The notes under the pieces were generated by a model that was not told the origin of the DNA, ran no database searches, and worked only from the letters and a program-made list of their open reading frames with translations. From Paenibacillus uliginis N3/975 (GTDB lineage Bacteria; Bacillota; Bacilli; Paenibacillales; Paenibacillaceae): a stretch of 64,000 bases of DNA. Shown piece after piece: positions 9,164 through 18,255 of this stretch. A program made the translations under genes and the position numbers. The stretch's first letter is position 1; each line of letters begins with the position of its first letter. The stretch is from contig NZ_LT840184.1 of NCBI RefSeq assembly GCF_900177425.1, positions 3,512,263 to 3,576,262 on the forward strand, read 5' to 3'.

Positions 9164-10144
9164 TTAACTTTTATCTTTCATTCGACTCAGATTAGTCGGG
9201 CTTGTAGGGGCTTTGCTCTTCTTCGAAATTTTCAAGAAAAATTCAAGCTCACGGCACAGCTGCAATATCGCAGAACGTAGTTCGAACTCTTCCCGGGTAT
9301 GAGGCAATTCCATCTCTTTAAACTTGTCCACCAGACCGTTCAGCAGTTTCTCCGTTTTTCCTGTGTATTCCTCGGTCACGACATCCTTGCTCAGTTGATC
9401 AAATAATTTGGACGCAAGTTCGCCATGCGTCAGCCTCTCGTAAACTTGAGAGATCAGATGCATCATCGCCTGAATGTTGTCCAGCTGTTCTTTTCGCATA
9501 TAAAAATATACATTCCAGGCCACATCGGGCTGAAGCATCTGATTCTCCAAGGCTCGGTTGCTTTCTTGAATTCCGCGTTCCACCGCCTGATTCGCTTCAA
9601 TAAGCTCTTTGCCATCCCATACATGCTCTGGATCGCGAAGCGTAAGTGAAATATGCTCGAATATGACCGAGAACAGCCCGTCCACCTCACGGCGAATCTC
9701 CATTAACCGGCCCTCACCCTTCGGCATATAAGCCATATTCACAACCATCGCCGAACCGAGACCAATCAACAGGAGCTCAATTTGGGTCCAGAATATACCC
9801 AAACTAAGCGCTTCCCCGTTAAACACACGGAATACAACAACCGAACTTGTTACGATACCTTCTTTAAAATTCGCCTTTGATATGGCAGGAAAAGCAATCA
9901 GTATGTATAGCGCCAAAACCCAATAATGGAAACCAAGCAAAGAGAATAGGATCGACGCCAGCAGCAGCCCGAGTAAGGACGCAAAAAAACGTGACGATAC
10001 TGAGCGCAGACTGCGCTTACGCGTCACATCCACGCCTAGAATCGCCAGCAGCCCTGCTGAAGTCGCTCCCGGTATATTTAAAGCATCTGTAACTAGAATG
10101 GCAATTAGCGTTGCTACTGCCGTCTTAATGATACGAAATCCCAT
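9164..10144 (-). CDS. Aromatic acid exporter family membrane protein (ArAE_1/FUSC-like)
   Basis: About 326 residues with a hydrophobic N-terminal half of roughly six short membrane segments (IIKTAVATLIAILVTDALN; LLGLLLASILFSLLGF) followed by a cytoplasmic helical domain with many Glu and Arg residues. This matches the Bacillus YqjA/ArAE_1 architecture; members are annotated as putative efflux proteins for aromatic acids, without a firm substrate. The ATG at 10144 is preferred over a TTG at 10150 because GAGGG lies at suitable spacing from it. It is transcribed alone from the minus strand and followed by a strong hairpin. Confidence 0.8.
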   Translation of the reverse strand: MGFRIIKTAVATLIAILVTDALNIPGATSAGLLAILGVDVTRKRSLRSVSSRFFASLLGLLLASILFSLLGFHYWVLALYILIAFPAISKANFKEGIVTSSVVVFRVFNGEALSLGIFWTQIELLLIGLGSAMVVNMAYMPKGEGRLMEIRREVDGLFSVIFEHISLTLRDPEHVWDGKELIEANQAVERGIQESNRALENQMLQPDVAWNVYFYMRKEQLDNIQAMMHLISQVYERLTHGELASKLFDQLSKDVVTEEYTGKTEKLLNGLVDKFKEMELPHTREEFELRSAILQLCRELEFFLKISKKSKAPTSPTNLSRMKDKS

Positions 10145-10253
10145 GAGCAACCCTCTTTTGTCTTGTCTTATCGTATTCCCATGGTATCCGATTTTAGCCG
10201 TCTAAACAACCAGTGTAATCACAAGGCGGCACCACAACAAGCTGCAACCCAAT

Positions 10254-11096
10254 TTATCGATGACTCAACAATTTTTTCTCTATATAAACAACCATTTGAT
10301 ACATAGCCGTTGCCACTATGGCGATAATCAGCAAGCTGGACAGAACGAGGGTAAAGTTGAATACCTGGAATCCGTACATGATCAAATATCCGAGCCCCGA
10401 TTTTGCCACGAGAAATTCGCCCACGATCACACCGACCCACGCCATGCCCACATTCACCTTTAGGGTGGAGACAATCGCAGGAAATGATGCTGGAAGAATA
10501 ACCCGTTTAAATACCTGTGACTTCGTACCGCCAAAGGTGCGGACGACCTTGATCAGGTTGGAATCCACCTCAGAGAAGCTGTTATATACAACGAGTGTCG
10601 TAACAATGACCGTAATGGAAAGGGTCGTTACCACAATGGCTATAAACCCGGCACCGAACATAACGATAAATATCGGACCGAGCGCGACCTTCGGCATGCT
10701 ATTAAACACAACCATATAGGGGTCCAGCACCCTGTTCAGGAAAGGCGACCACCAGATCAGCACCGCCAATAGCGTACCAATTAATGTGCCTAACAGAAAT
10801 CCGACAGCGGTTTCACCCACCGTCACCCCAAGATGCCCCCATATCTCCCCTGATACGATATCTTCCCAAATACTTACGAAGATTTTTGTAGGATAGCTGA
10901 ACAGCAGTACGTCGATCCACTTTGAACGTCCCGCCAGCTCCCAAAGAGCGAAGAACAGGACCAGCAGCGCAGTCTGTACCATTATGACACGGTTCTTGAT
11001 TTTGCGTTTATGTCTCATATGACGGGCATGTATATCCTTGAGCCAGCCGGGATCAGAAGAAGCCGGTCCGGCCTGAAGAAGTTCCGGGTCAGTCAT
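10254..11096 (-). CDS. ABC transporter permease, NitT/TauT type
   Basis: 280 residues with six predicted membrane helices and the permease-ATPase contact loop around EVDSNLIKVVRTFGGTKSQVFKRVILPAS (EAA-like motif). It is the last gene of a three-gene importer: lipoprotein (11923), ATPase (11106) and this permease. Family members import sulfonates, nitrate or thiamine pyrimidine precursors, and the actual ligand cannot be assigned. The start follows AAGGAG and is only 9 bases after the ATPase stop, so the genes are translationally close. Confidence 0.9.
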   Translation of the reverse strand: MTDPELLQAGPASSDPGWLKDIHARHMRHKRKIKNRVIMVQTALLVLFFALWELAGRSKWIDVLLFSYPTKIFVSIWEDIVSGEIWGHLGVTVGETAVGFLLGTLIGTLLAVLIWWSPFLNRVLDPYMVVFNSMPKVALGPIFIVMFGAGFIAIVVTTLSITVIVTTLVVYNSFSEVDSNLIKVVRTFGGTKSQVFKRVILPASFPAIVSTLKVNVGMAWVGVIVGEFLVAKSGLGYLIMYGFQVFNFTLVLSSLLIIAIVATAMYQMVVYIEKKLLSHR

Positions 11097-11105
11097 ATTG
11101 TCGCT

Positions 11106-11882
11106 TCACTCCTTACCGCCAATGACTTCCATCTCTCTCCATATTTCATGAAACAACTCATTAAATCCCGCTTCCTTGCGAGCATAGAACGGCTGAACCT
11201 TCCGGATATGCTCCGGTACTTCAAATGTCCGGTGTATTCGGCCCGGGTTCCGGTTCAGCAGCACAACCCTGTCACTCATCGCGATAGCTTCCGACAGGTC
11301 ATGTGTAACCAGAATGGCTGTCTTGTTCCGGTCATGTAACGTTTCAACAATTAGATCCTCCAACTGAAGCTTGGTCTGATAATCCAGTGCCGAGAATGGT
11401 TCATCCAGAAGCAGAAGTCCCGGATCCGTAGAAAGCGTGCGCACAAGCGCCACCCGCTGCCGCATCCCGCCGGACAATTGCTGCGGATACAAGCTGATGC
11501 TCGCTCCAAGTCCCATCTCTTTAAGCAGCTCCACCGTATTGTACCGGCTTTCATCCGTCAATCGATCCGTCAGCTCAAGTCCAATCAACGTATTGTCCAA
11601 AATGGTCCGCCAAGGAAACAGGTAATCCTGCTGCAGCATATAACCTACTTCAGGTGAAGGGCCGTTCACAGTATGGCCGTAAACCTTCGCTTCTCCGCGG
11701 GAAGGCTGCAGCAGACCTGCAATGATGGACAGGATTGTCGTTTTTCCGCAGCCGCTCGGACCAACAAGACTGATGAATTCGCCTGGAAGCACCTTCAATT
11801 GAATCCCTTCAACAGCCAGAGAGGCTTCCCGGTCGGTCACATACACATGAGCGATATTGCGGAGTTCAACTACCGGTACCAT
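11106..11882 (-). CDS. ABC transporter ATP-binding protein, NitT/TauT type
   Basis: 258 residues with Walker A GPSGCGKTT, Q-loop MLQQDYLFPW, signature LSGGMRQR, Walker B LLLLDEPFSALD and H-loop LVTHD, all intact. It powers import through the neighbouring permease. The start ATG follows AAAGGAGAGAG. It lies between the binding lipoprotein and the permease in one operon. Confidence 0.92.
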   Translation of the reverse strand: MVPVVELRNIAHVYVTDREASLAVEGIQLKVLPGEFISLVGPSGCGKTTILSIIAGLLQPSRGEAKVYGHTVNGPSPEVGYMLQQDYLFPWRTILDNTLIGLELTDRLTDESRYNTVELLKEMGLGASISLYPQQLSGGMRQRVALVRTLSTDPGLLLLDEPFSALDYQTKLQLEDLIVETLHDRNKTAILVTHDLSEAIAMSDRVVLLNRNPGRIHRTFEVPEHIRKVQPFYARKEAGFNELFHEIWREMEVIGGKE

Positions 11883-11922
11883 GATGCTCTCTCCTTTCGT
11901 TTGTGAGATTGTTATTCATCAA

Positions 11923-12927
11923 TTATTTCGCCGCCTGCTTTGCTTTTTCCGCATAACTGTTATCCACGATCGTACCCACAGGTACCCGTTCCTTCAGCTC
12001 GCCGGCGAGATCCATGACATCCAGCAGATTGTTCCATTCTTCTTCATCCAAAATCGGATCTGTTGCGTAGGTACCTTGTTCCTTATATCGCTTAACCGAC
12101 GAAACGACGATATCCCGTTCGGTATCTTTGAAATAAGGTAGAATCGCATCCGCAATTTCTTCTGCACTGTGTGAGTCCACCCATTGCTGTGCTTTATAGA
12201 GGGCATTGGTAAATTTCTGGACAGTGTCCTTGTTTTTGCCGATAAAACTCTGTTTCGCCATAAACACCGTGTATGGCAGATGTCCGCTTTCCACCCCAAA
12301 AGAAGCAACAACCTTGCCCTTGCCTTCTTTTTCAAAAATGGATGCCTGTGGTTCAAACAACTGAACAAATTGTCCGGTACCGGAGGCATAAGCAGAAGCA
12401 ATGTTCGCAAACTCGATATTTTGGATTAGCTCCAAATCTGTTCGCGGATTAATGCCTTTCTTGTTCAATGTGAATTCGCCCGCCATCTGAGGCATTCCGC
12501 CTTTACGCTGTCCGAGAAATACGCTCCCCTTCAGCATATCCCAGCTAAACTCGCCTTTGGTATCCCGTGCCATAAGGAAAGTGCCGTCTGTTTGGGTTAG
12601 TTGGCCGAAGTTGATGACAGGGTCATCCGCTCCCTGCTGATACACATATATGGATGTTTCCGAGCCAACCAGCGCCACATCGATCGCATTGGACAGCAAT
12701 GCCGTCATTGTTTTGTCACCGCCGAAGGTCGTCTGGAGCTCAACATCCAGTCCTTCCTCCTTAAAAAAACCTTTCTCAATCGCCACATACTGAGGTGCGT
12801 AAAATATGGAACGCGTAACCTCTCCGACCTTTACCTTCGTACCCGAACCACCACCGCCACATCCAGCTAATGCCATTCCGCATACAAGCAGAATGGAAAA
12901 AGCCAGGCCAAACCACTTTCTGTGCAT
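11923..12927 (-). CDS. ABC transporter substrate-binding lipoprotein (NMT1/THI5-like)
   Basis: 334 residues starting with a lipoprotein signal (LLVCGMALAGCGGGG, lipobox LAGC) and a periplasmic-binding fold of the NitT/TauT/SsuA class: KVGEVTRSIFYAPQYVAIEKGFFKEEG, GGDKTMTALLSNAIDVALVGSE. It captures the ligand outside the membrane for the permease/ATPase pair downstream. The start follows GGAGGGTTCATAAGG. The 150-base leader upstream was examined for a TPP, FMN or guanidine riboswitch and none was recognised, so a thiamine-precursor role is possible but not shown. Confidence 0.9.
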   Translation of the reverse strand: MHRKWFGLAFSILLVCGMALAGCGGGGSGTKVKVGEVTRSIFYAPQYVAIEKGFFKEEGLDVELQTTFGGDKTMTALLSNAIDVALVGSETSIYVYQQGADDPVINFGQLTQTDGTFLMARDTKGEFSWDMLKGSVFLGQRKGGMPQMAGEFTLNKKGINPRTDLELIQNIEFANIASAYASGTGQFVQLFEPQASIFEKEGKGKVVASFGVESGHLPYTVFMAKQSFIGKNKDTVQKFTNALYKAQQWVDSHSAEEIADAILPYFKDTERDIVVSSVKRYKEQGTYATDPILDEEEWNNLLDVMDLAGELKERVPVGTIVDNSYAEKAKQAAK

Positions 12928-13079
12928 CCTTATGAACCCTCCATTCCCTTAACCATGCGTTTCCTTTCAACATATGCACAGAGCCCGGTAAAGGTTAAAC
13001 ACCCAGAAGGGTCAACAAAATGGATTTCTCGGTGAATCCTGCCATACTCTCGTTCAATAGTAACGATGGCCCTAAAGCA

Positions 13080-13111
13080 CAAAAACAGCCGCCCCGGTCA
13101 ACGGAGCAGCT
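13080..13111 (-). terminator. Terminator of the M32 carboxypeptidase gene
   Basis: On the minus strand AGCTGCTCCG pairs with CGGGGCGGCT (two G-U pairs) around a TTGAC loop, followed by a T-run. It is 30 bases beyond the stop codon at 13138. Confidence 0.85.
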
Positions 13112-13137
13112 GCTGATGTCTAATATTTTTTTAAAAT

Positions 13138-14655
13138 TTAAAGCTTGTAAATCTCTTTATATTTAGCTTCCAGGTAGTCTGCCAAGTAATCCGGATTCAG
13201 CTCTTCACCGGTCACGCGGAGAATGATCTCGGCCGGCGTCTCACTCTTTCCGTATTTGTGAATTTTCTCGGTCAGCCATTCCTTAATTGGAGCAAGCTTC
13301 CCTTCTTCAATTAAGCTGTCCAATTCAGGAAGTTCTTTACGCATCGTGTGCATAAATTGGGCGGCGTACATGTTTCCGAGAGAGTAAGATGCAAAATATC
13401 CAAAATCCCCACCGGACCAGTGTACATCCTGGAGTACACCCAGGCCATCATTTGGCGGCATTATACCCAAGTATTCTTTATACTTCGAATTCCACACTTC
13501 AGGCAGATCCTTCACGGAAAGACCTTCATTAAACAGCATCTTCTCAATTTCATAACGGATAATGATGTGCAAATTGTACGTCAGTTCATCCGCTTCGATT
13601 CGAATGAGGGAATTTTCAACCTTATTAATGGCAAGATAGAATTGTTCCGCCTCCACATTGCTGAATTGTTCCGGAAAATGCTGCTGAAGATCGCCGAAGT
13701 AGCGATGCCAGAATGGACGGCTACGGCCGATCATATTTTCCCAAAGACGGGACTGGGATTCATGAATTCCCATGGACGTACCCATCGCCAGCGGTGTACC
13801 TACCAGTTCCTTATCGATATTTTGCTCATACAGGGCGTGACCGCCCTCATGCAAGGAGCTGAATACCGCACTGGTCACATCATCCTGAAGATAATTCGTT
13901 GTAATCCGTACATCCCCGACATTCAAGCCCGTGCAAAATGGATGTACACTCTCGTCCAGACGTCCCGCCTCAAAGTCATAGCCCATCTGCTCCAAAATAA
14001 ACAGGCCGAACTTTTCCTGCTGTTCTTTAGAATACAACTGATCCAAAAATCCGGTATCCGGCTTATTGGGAGAATCCAGAATGGATTTCACAAGTGGCAC
14101 CAGTCGAGCACGCAGGCGATCAAAAACTTCATCCAGCTTTTCGACCGTCAGATCCGGCTCATACATATCAAGTAGCGTATCGTAACGGGTATCTTTCACG
14201 CCCCAGTAGTCGATAAATTCCTGCTTGAACGCTACGATTTTGGTTAAAAAAGGTTCGAAGCCGGCAAAGTCGCTGTTTTCCTTCGCATCCTCCCATTTGG
14301 ATTCGGAATGAGCGGCCAAGACGGTGTACTCTTTGAACTTATCTGCTGGAATCGATTTGCTCCGGTCATATTCTTTCCGGCATTCCTCGACCATGCGACG
14401 ACTTTTTTCATCAAGCTGCTGCTCTATTTCCGGCTTTGCAAAAAAGTCCAGCAGTTCACTCATTTCTGTGGACGTTTGAAGTTTAAATGCCTCAGTCGAG
14501 AGCATACCAATCGTCTCGGAACGAGCTTCTACGCCTTTACGAGGAGCCCCAGTACGGAGGTCCCAATGCAATAAGCCAACGGCTTCGTAATAACTGGTTA
14601 TTTTTCGGATCAATTGTTGAAACTGTTCCCAGCGTTCTTTAAGTTGTGTATCCAT
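13138..14655 (-). CDS. Metallocarboxypeptidase, M32 family (YpwA-like)
   Basis: 505 residues, the normal length of M32 carboxypeptidases, which remove C-terminal residues using one zinc ion. The zinc motif HEGGH is at about residue 270, with the downstream glutamate region HESQSRLWENMIGRS containing the third ligand and the family signature. Other conserved blocks are TGLNVGDVRITTNY and DVHWSGGDFGYFASYSLGN. It stands alone, divergent from the HesB-like gene at 14783, with a strong terminator after it. Confidence 0.95.
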   Translation of the reverse strand: MDTQLKERWEQFQQLIRKITSYYEAVGLLHWDLRTGAPRKGVEARSETIGMLSTEAFKLQTSTEMSELLDFFAKPEIEQQLDEKSRRMVEECRKEYDRSKSIPADKFKEYTVLAAHSESKWEDAKENSDFAGFEPFLTKIVAFKQEFIDYWGVKDTRYDTLLDMYEPDLTVEKLDEVFDRLRARLVPLVKSILDSPNKPDTGFLDQLYSKEQQEKFGLFILEQMGYDFEAGRLDESVHPFCTGLNVGDVRITTNYLQDDVTSAVFSSLHEGGHALYEQNIDKELVGTPLAMGTSMGIHESQSRLWENMIGRSRPFWHRYFGDLQQHFPEQFSNVEAEQFYLAINKVENSLIRIEADELTYNLHIIIRYEIEKMLFNEGLSVKDLPEVWNSKYKEYLGIMPPNDGLGVLQDVHWSGGDFGYFASYSLGNMYAAQFMHTMRKELPELDSLIEEGKLAPIKEWLTEKIHKYGKSETPAEIILRVTGEELNPDYLADYLEAKYKEIYKL

Positions 14656-14782
14656 TAGTGAGCCCTCCTGCTTTCATTTATGTATTATATTCCTACTATT
14701 GATGATACTTTTTACAAGGTTTATAATCAACTTTTAAGTAGAGAATATAAAATTCATACATAATAAGGAGTGTCTAGAAGCC

Positions 14783-15112
14783 ATGATGATTCAACTGACC
14801 CCAGATGCAGAAAAAAAACTGAAGGAGAGAATCGGCAACCAGCCGGGCAGAGTCAGGCTTATATATGACACTGAGGGATGCGGCTGTGCCGTCAACGGAA
14901 TACCCGGGTTGCGCATTATCAACGAACCTGACTCTGAGGATGTCACGGTCTCGGCCGGGGATTCCGTCGCATTTGTGATCAACCGCCGACAAGAAGTCTT
15001 TTTCGAAGATGCGATGACTTTAGATGTTTTCTCGGGTCTTAGCACTTTCCGACTGGACAGCAATAATCAAACGTACGGCACGAACATTCAACTGGTGGAT
15101 ACCAGACAATAA
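14783..15112 (+). CDS. HesB-like iron-sulfur biosynthesis family protein (YqkB-like)
   Basis: 109 residues of the HesB/IscA fold (MIQLTPDAEKKLKERI...). The family motif YDTEGCGCAVNG contains the two adjacent cysteines typical of Bacillus YqkB-like proteins, but the C-terminal CxC pair of true IscA is absent, so a scaffold role is not certain. AAGGAG lies upstream. It starts a plus-strand stretch with carbonic anhydrase 50 bases after. Confidence 0.8.
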   Translation: MMIQLTPDAEKKLKERIGNQPGRVRLIYDTEGCGCAVNGIPGLRIINEPDSEDVTVSAGDSVAFVINRRQEVFFEDAMTLDVFSGLSTFRLDSNNQTYGTNIQLVDTRQ

Positions 15113-15161
15113 TTTCAAGCCATATCCAGCCACACATCCGAGTATTGGGAGGAACCTTTTC

Positions 15162-15728
15162 ATGTCAACACATCTTAGCAGCATTATGGAACACAACCGG
15201 ACTTTTGTTGAAAATAAAGAATATGAAGCTTACCGCACAAGTAAGTTTCCAGATAAAAAAATTATTATTATTACATGCATGGATACACGTCTTACGGAAT
15301 TGTTGCCTAAGGCGATGAATTTTAAGAACGGTGACGTTAAACTTATTAAAAACGCCGGCGGGATTATCTCACAACCGTTTGGATCTGTTATGCGGAGTGT
15401 ACTCGTTGCGCTTTATGAGCTGAGTGCCGATGAAGTGATTGTAGTAGGCCACCATGAGTGTGGTATGGCTGCCCTTAACGCGGATCATATGATCCAATCG
15501 ATGATCGAACGCGGTGTTTCGGAAGATGTCATGACAACTCTAGAGAATTCCGGAATCAAATTGACAAAGTGGCTGCGCGGATTTGATAACGTTACTGCAG
15601 CCGTTGAACATACAGTGAATATAATTAAAAAACATCCGCTTCTCCCGCCAAAGTTTCCTGTACATGGAATGGTCATAGACCCGACAACCGGAGCTCTGGA
15701 TCTTGTTATTGACGGGTATGATAAATAA
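15162..15728 (+). CDS. Beta-class carbonic anhydrase
   Basis: 188 residues; hydrates CO2 to bicarbonate in the cytoplasm. The zinc ligands are visible: Cys and Asp in ITCMDTRL, then His and Cys in VGHHECGM. The size is that of the short Bacillus YtiB type. The start at 15162 is chosen because GGGAGG precedes it; the frame extends 46 codons further upstream into the HesB-like gene, which is not likely to be translated. A terminator follows. Confidence 0.93.
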   Translation: MSTHLSSIMEHNRTFVENKEYEAYRTSKFPDKKIIIITCMDTRLTELLPKAMNFKNGDVKLIKNAGGIISQPFGSVMRSVLVALYELSADEVIVVGHHECGMAALNADHMIQSMIERGVSEDVMTTLENSGIKLTKWLRGFDNVTAAVEHTVNIIKKHPLLPPKFPVHGMVIDPTTGALDLVIDGYDK

Positions 15729-15743
15729 TAATCATAGTTACAC

Positions 15744-15778
15744 AAAAGCACGGGCTGATATCAGCCTGTGCTTTTTTT
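15744..15778 (+). terminator. Terminator after carbonic anhydrase
   Basis: AAGCACGGGCTGA pairs with TCAGCCTGTGCTT, followed by seven T residues, 17 bases after the stop codon. Confidence 0.92.
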
Positions 15779-15905
15779 GCAGTTCCTTTTCGTTCAGGTT
15801 GTCAAACCATACAGTTTCAGTGTACACTTTGAACAAACGGACCTGACCCGGGATGTAATCTAATTCCAGGTGTTCCACGATTAAGTTTCAAAGGGAGTCT
15901 TGCAC

Positions 15906-16463
15906 ATGAACACGTTGTCTTACGGCCTGCTGGGTCTGCTCGCCCGAAGAGAATCGTCCGGTTATGAGCTGATGCTCCGCATTCAGCCATTTTGGCAAGC
16001 GAAGCACAGTCAGATTTATCCACTTCTTGCCGGCATGGAAGAAAAGCATCTTCTCAGCTCACGTTGGGTTCAGCAAAGCGACAAACCCGACAAGAAGATT
16101 TACGTTATCACAGAATTAGGTATGCAGAAACTGCGAGAATGGATGTACATGCCGATTGCGCCTTCTGTAACGAAAGACGAGCTGTCACTACGTACATTTA
16201 GTCTTTGGTTAAGCGATATTGGTATTGCGTTCGACATTTATGAGGAACGCCGAAAGATCTACTTGGACAAAAAGCAATATTTTGAAGGTATTTTACAGGG
16301 AATTCCTAAGGACATGTGTCATTTCGGCAACAAGGAATTCAGCAATTACATCCTCGCTTCCAAGGGCTTGATGATGGCCGAGACGGAATTGAAATGGTGT
16401 GACTGGGTTCTTGATCTTTTGAAGCAACACCGTATGCAGACTACTTCTGTTCATAAGCAATAA
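15906..16463 (+). CDS. PadR family transcriptional regulator
   Basis: 185 residues with an N-terminal winged helix typical of PadR (LSYGLLGLLARRESSGYEL, HSQIYPLLAGMEEKHLL, KKIYVITELGMQKLREW) and a C-terminal helical dimerisation part of the Vir_act_alpha_C type. PadR proteins are usually repressors that respond to phenolic or other toxic compounds. The ATG at 15906 has AAGGGAG at correct spacing; a TTG at 15900 is too close. Its target is not known; the gene next to it (16550) encodes a small membrane protein. Confidence 0.88.
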   Translation: MNTLSYGLLGLLARRESSGYELMLRIQPFWQAKHSQIYPLLAGMEEKHLLSSRWVQQSDKPDKKIYVITELGMQKLREWMYMPIAPSVTKDELSLRTFSLWLSDIGIAFDIYEERRKIYLDKKQYFEGILQGIPKDMCHFGNKEFSNYILASKGLMMAETELKWCDWVLDLLKQHRMQTTSVHKQ

Positions 16464-16549
16464 TTTTTGAAACCTTATCGTGTACTTGTCCGTATTACAC
16501 TCATTAAGATGCAAATATTTAATTTTACTAGGAGGTTCAACAGAACACA

Positions 16550-16975
16550 ATGAAAAAAGTACTTGCTATTTTTGTAGCTCTCACCATGTTTCTGGTCGTG
16601 ATTGCCCCTACTTCCGTTGATGCTAGAAGAGGCGGTGGCGGCTTCAGTTCCGGAAAGAAATCATACTCCACTACTCCTAAAAAATCGGACAATGTTCAGA
16701 AATCCTCGAATAAGTCCAACACAGCCGGCACTCCGGGCGCAACTCAAAAACGTGGATTTTTCAGCGGTGGTAGCTTGATGAAAGGTCTGATGATCGGTGG
16801 TCTTGCTGGCATGCTGTTCGGCGGAATGTTTGGCGGAATGGGTATGCTGGGCAACATCCTGGGTCTTGCCATTAACCTGATTGCTGTTTGGGTTCTTATT
16901 ATGGTAGTTATGGCTGTAGTTCGGTCCGTTCAAAACCGTCGTCGTCAGAATGAGCGCCGGGATAATCGGTATTAA
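16550..16975 (+). CDS. Small secreted/membrane glycine-rich protein, function unknown
   Basis: 141 residues: a signal peptide (MKKVLAIFVALTMFLVVIAP...VDA), a Gly/Ser/Lys-rich linker (RRGGGGFSSGKKS...), a Gly-Met-rich hydrophobic stretch (GLAGMLFGGMFGGMGMLGN) and a second membrane helix, ending in a basic tail. It precedes a YxcD-like gene by three bases, so the two are co-transcribed. No enzyme motif is present. The start follows AGGAGG. Confidence 0.75.
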   Translation: MKKVLAIFVALTMFLVVIAPTSVDARRGGGGFSSGKKSYSTTPKKSDNVQKSSNKSNTAGTPGATQKRGFFSGGSLMKGLMIGGLAGMLFGGMFGGMGMLGNILGLAINLIAVWVLIMVVMAVVRSVQNRRRQNERRDNRY

Positions 16976-16978
16976 TCT

Positions 16979-17257
16979 ATGATTCTGAGTATGGATGAAA
17001 TCATCAATGCGGTTTGCCTCCATCAGGCAGAACGCAAAGGTGTTAAACCTACCGATGTTACTGTTGAACTGAGCTGGGATGAAGATACCGGCTTTACCGC
17101 CGAAGTGTGGGTGAATAGCCGAAGTCAGTATTTGATCGAATCCAATCTGATCGAAGCGATACTACGTTACCTGTATTCCGAATATAACATTCGGACCTAT
17201 AGTGATCGGGTGAAGCTCGATCTGGAAGACGAAATTATTGCGATTGTGGAACAATAA
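16979..17257 (+). CDS. YxcD/DUF2653 family protein
   Basis: 92 residues matching the DUF2653 family (ILSMDEIINAVCLHQAERKGVKPTDVTVELSWD). Its function is unknown. The ATG at 16979 gives the family's usual N-terminus; an alternative ATG is at 16991. It follows the membrane protein gene with a three-base gap and ends in a terminator. Confidence 0.82.
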   Translation: MILSMDEIINAVCLHQAERKGVKPTDVTVELSWDEDTGFTAEVWVNSRSQYLIESNLIEAILRYLYSEYNIRTYSDRVKLDLEDEIIAIVEQ

Positions 17258-17275
17258 TCCGTCAAATATATAGAG

Positions 17276-17312
17276 AAGCCGCTTTCGTCTATTCGAAAGC
17301 GGCTTTTCTTTT
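17276..17312 (+). terminator. Terminator after the YxcD-like gene
   Basis: AAGCCGCTTTCG pairs perfectly with CGAAAGCGGCTT and is followed by a T-rich run. Confidence 0.93.
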
Positions 17313-17364
17313 TATAGGAATCTCTCCTTCATCCCACTAATATAGTGTAGGAGAGAAGGGCGGG

Positions 17365-18168
17365 ATGAACGTGGGTACCAATAATGATCAAGAACAATGG
17401 GCTATCTTCCTAGCTGCAATCTGCGGACAGACCTATGCACAATTTACAAATACGGACGGCTCGTTCGTCGTTCCACTGAATTATGGGGTTATTGATACTA
17501 TTCAAGCGAAATCCATCAGCAACGTATGGGAACCCTTCGGGTTTATTCTGGAATCTCCGAAAGAGATTATTATTGCCTTTCGGGGAACCAGCTCGACGAC
17601 CAATTGGATATCTAACATCATCGCCTCACAAAAAAGATTCAAATATATTAAGGAAGACTGTCTTACACATCGCGGCTTCACAGACATCTATTCTTCAGCT
17701 CGCAGTGGGATTACCTCCGCCCTCTCTAGGTTGTCTCCCAACAAGACATTATACATTACAGGTCACAGCCTCGGTGGAGCACTCGCGACATTATGTGCTA
17801 TTGATGTTGCGGCCAACACCACTTACATCTCACCCAACCTGTTTACATATGGATCCCCCCGTGTAGGCGATCCGGACTTTGCGAAAGCTTTTACAAAGTA
17901 TGTTCGAAACAGCTACCGCGTTGCCAATCCCTTTGATGTCGTAACACATGCTCCACCAACCATCTACAAGCTGCCGAAGCGGGAAAAAAAGTACTATTAC
18001 AGTCATGTCCAGACCCTCTCATCGCTGTCTTTCCAGAATGGATCCGTTAGCGCCAATCACCTTATCGGAAAGTATTTCTCAGAGCTCTCCAAGCTCCAAC
18101 CGCAATTTACCCAACTGTTATGTTCAACGAACCCTGGATTCTGTCCAGTCGTTGAATCACAAGAGTAA
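17365..18168 (+). CDS. Class 3 lipase family protein
   Basis: 267 residues with an alpha/beta-hydrolase lipase-3 domain. The nucleophile elbow GHSLGGAL has Ser at about residue 135; the upstream oxyanion block is IIIAFRGTSS and the downstream acid/base region includes YGSPRVGDPDF (Asp) and VTHAPP/YYYSHV (His). It hydrolyses ester bonds of acylglycerols. There is no signal peptide, so it is probably intracellular. The start follows AGAGAAGGGCGGG. Confidence 0.9.
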   Translation: MNVGTNNDQEQWAIFLAAICGQTYAQFTNTDGSFVVPLNYGVIDTIQAKSISNVWEPFGFILESPKEIIIAFRGTSSTTNWISNIIASQKRFKYIKEDCLTHRGFTDIYSSARSGITSALSRLSPNKTLYITGHSLGGALATLCAIDVAANTTYISPNLFTYGSPRVGDPDFAKAFTKYVRNSYRVANPFDVVTHAPPTIYKLPKREKKYYYSHVQTLSSLSFQNGSVSANHLIGKYFSELSKLQPQFTQLLCSTNPGFCPVVESQE

Positions 18169-18255
18169 TGTCGAAAGCACTCCATAAGTTATGCTACTCC
18201 ATTTCTTTGGTGCATTATGACCTGAAGATCATAAAAATGATTCATTGTAGTTTGA

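Noticed and set aside
12928..13079. Possible TPP or other riboswitch before the NitT/TauT-type lipoprotein gene
   Set aside because: The leader has ACCCTTC and some stems, but the conserved TPP core (CUGAGA and the paired ACCUGAU region) is missing and no other class fits.
13348..14175. 275-codon plus-strand frame opposite the M32 carboxypeptidase gene
   Set aside because: The minus-strand frame has the complete M32 motifs; the antisense frame shows no protein-like motifs or start signals.
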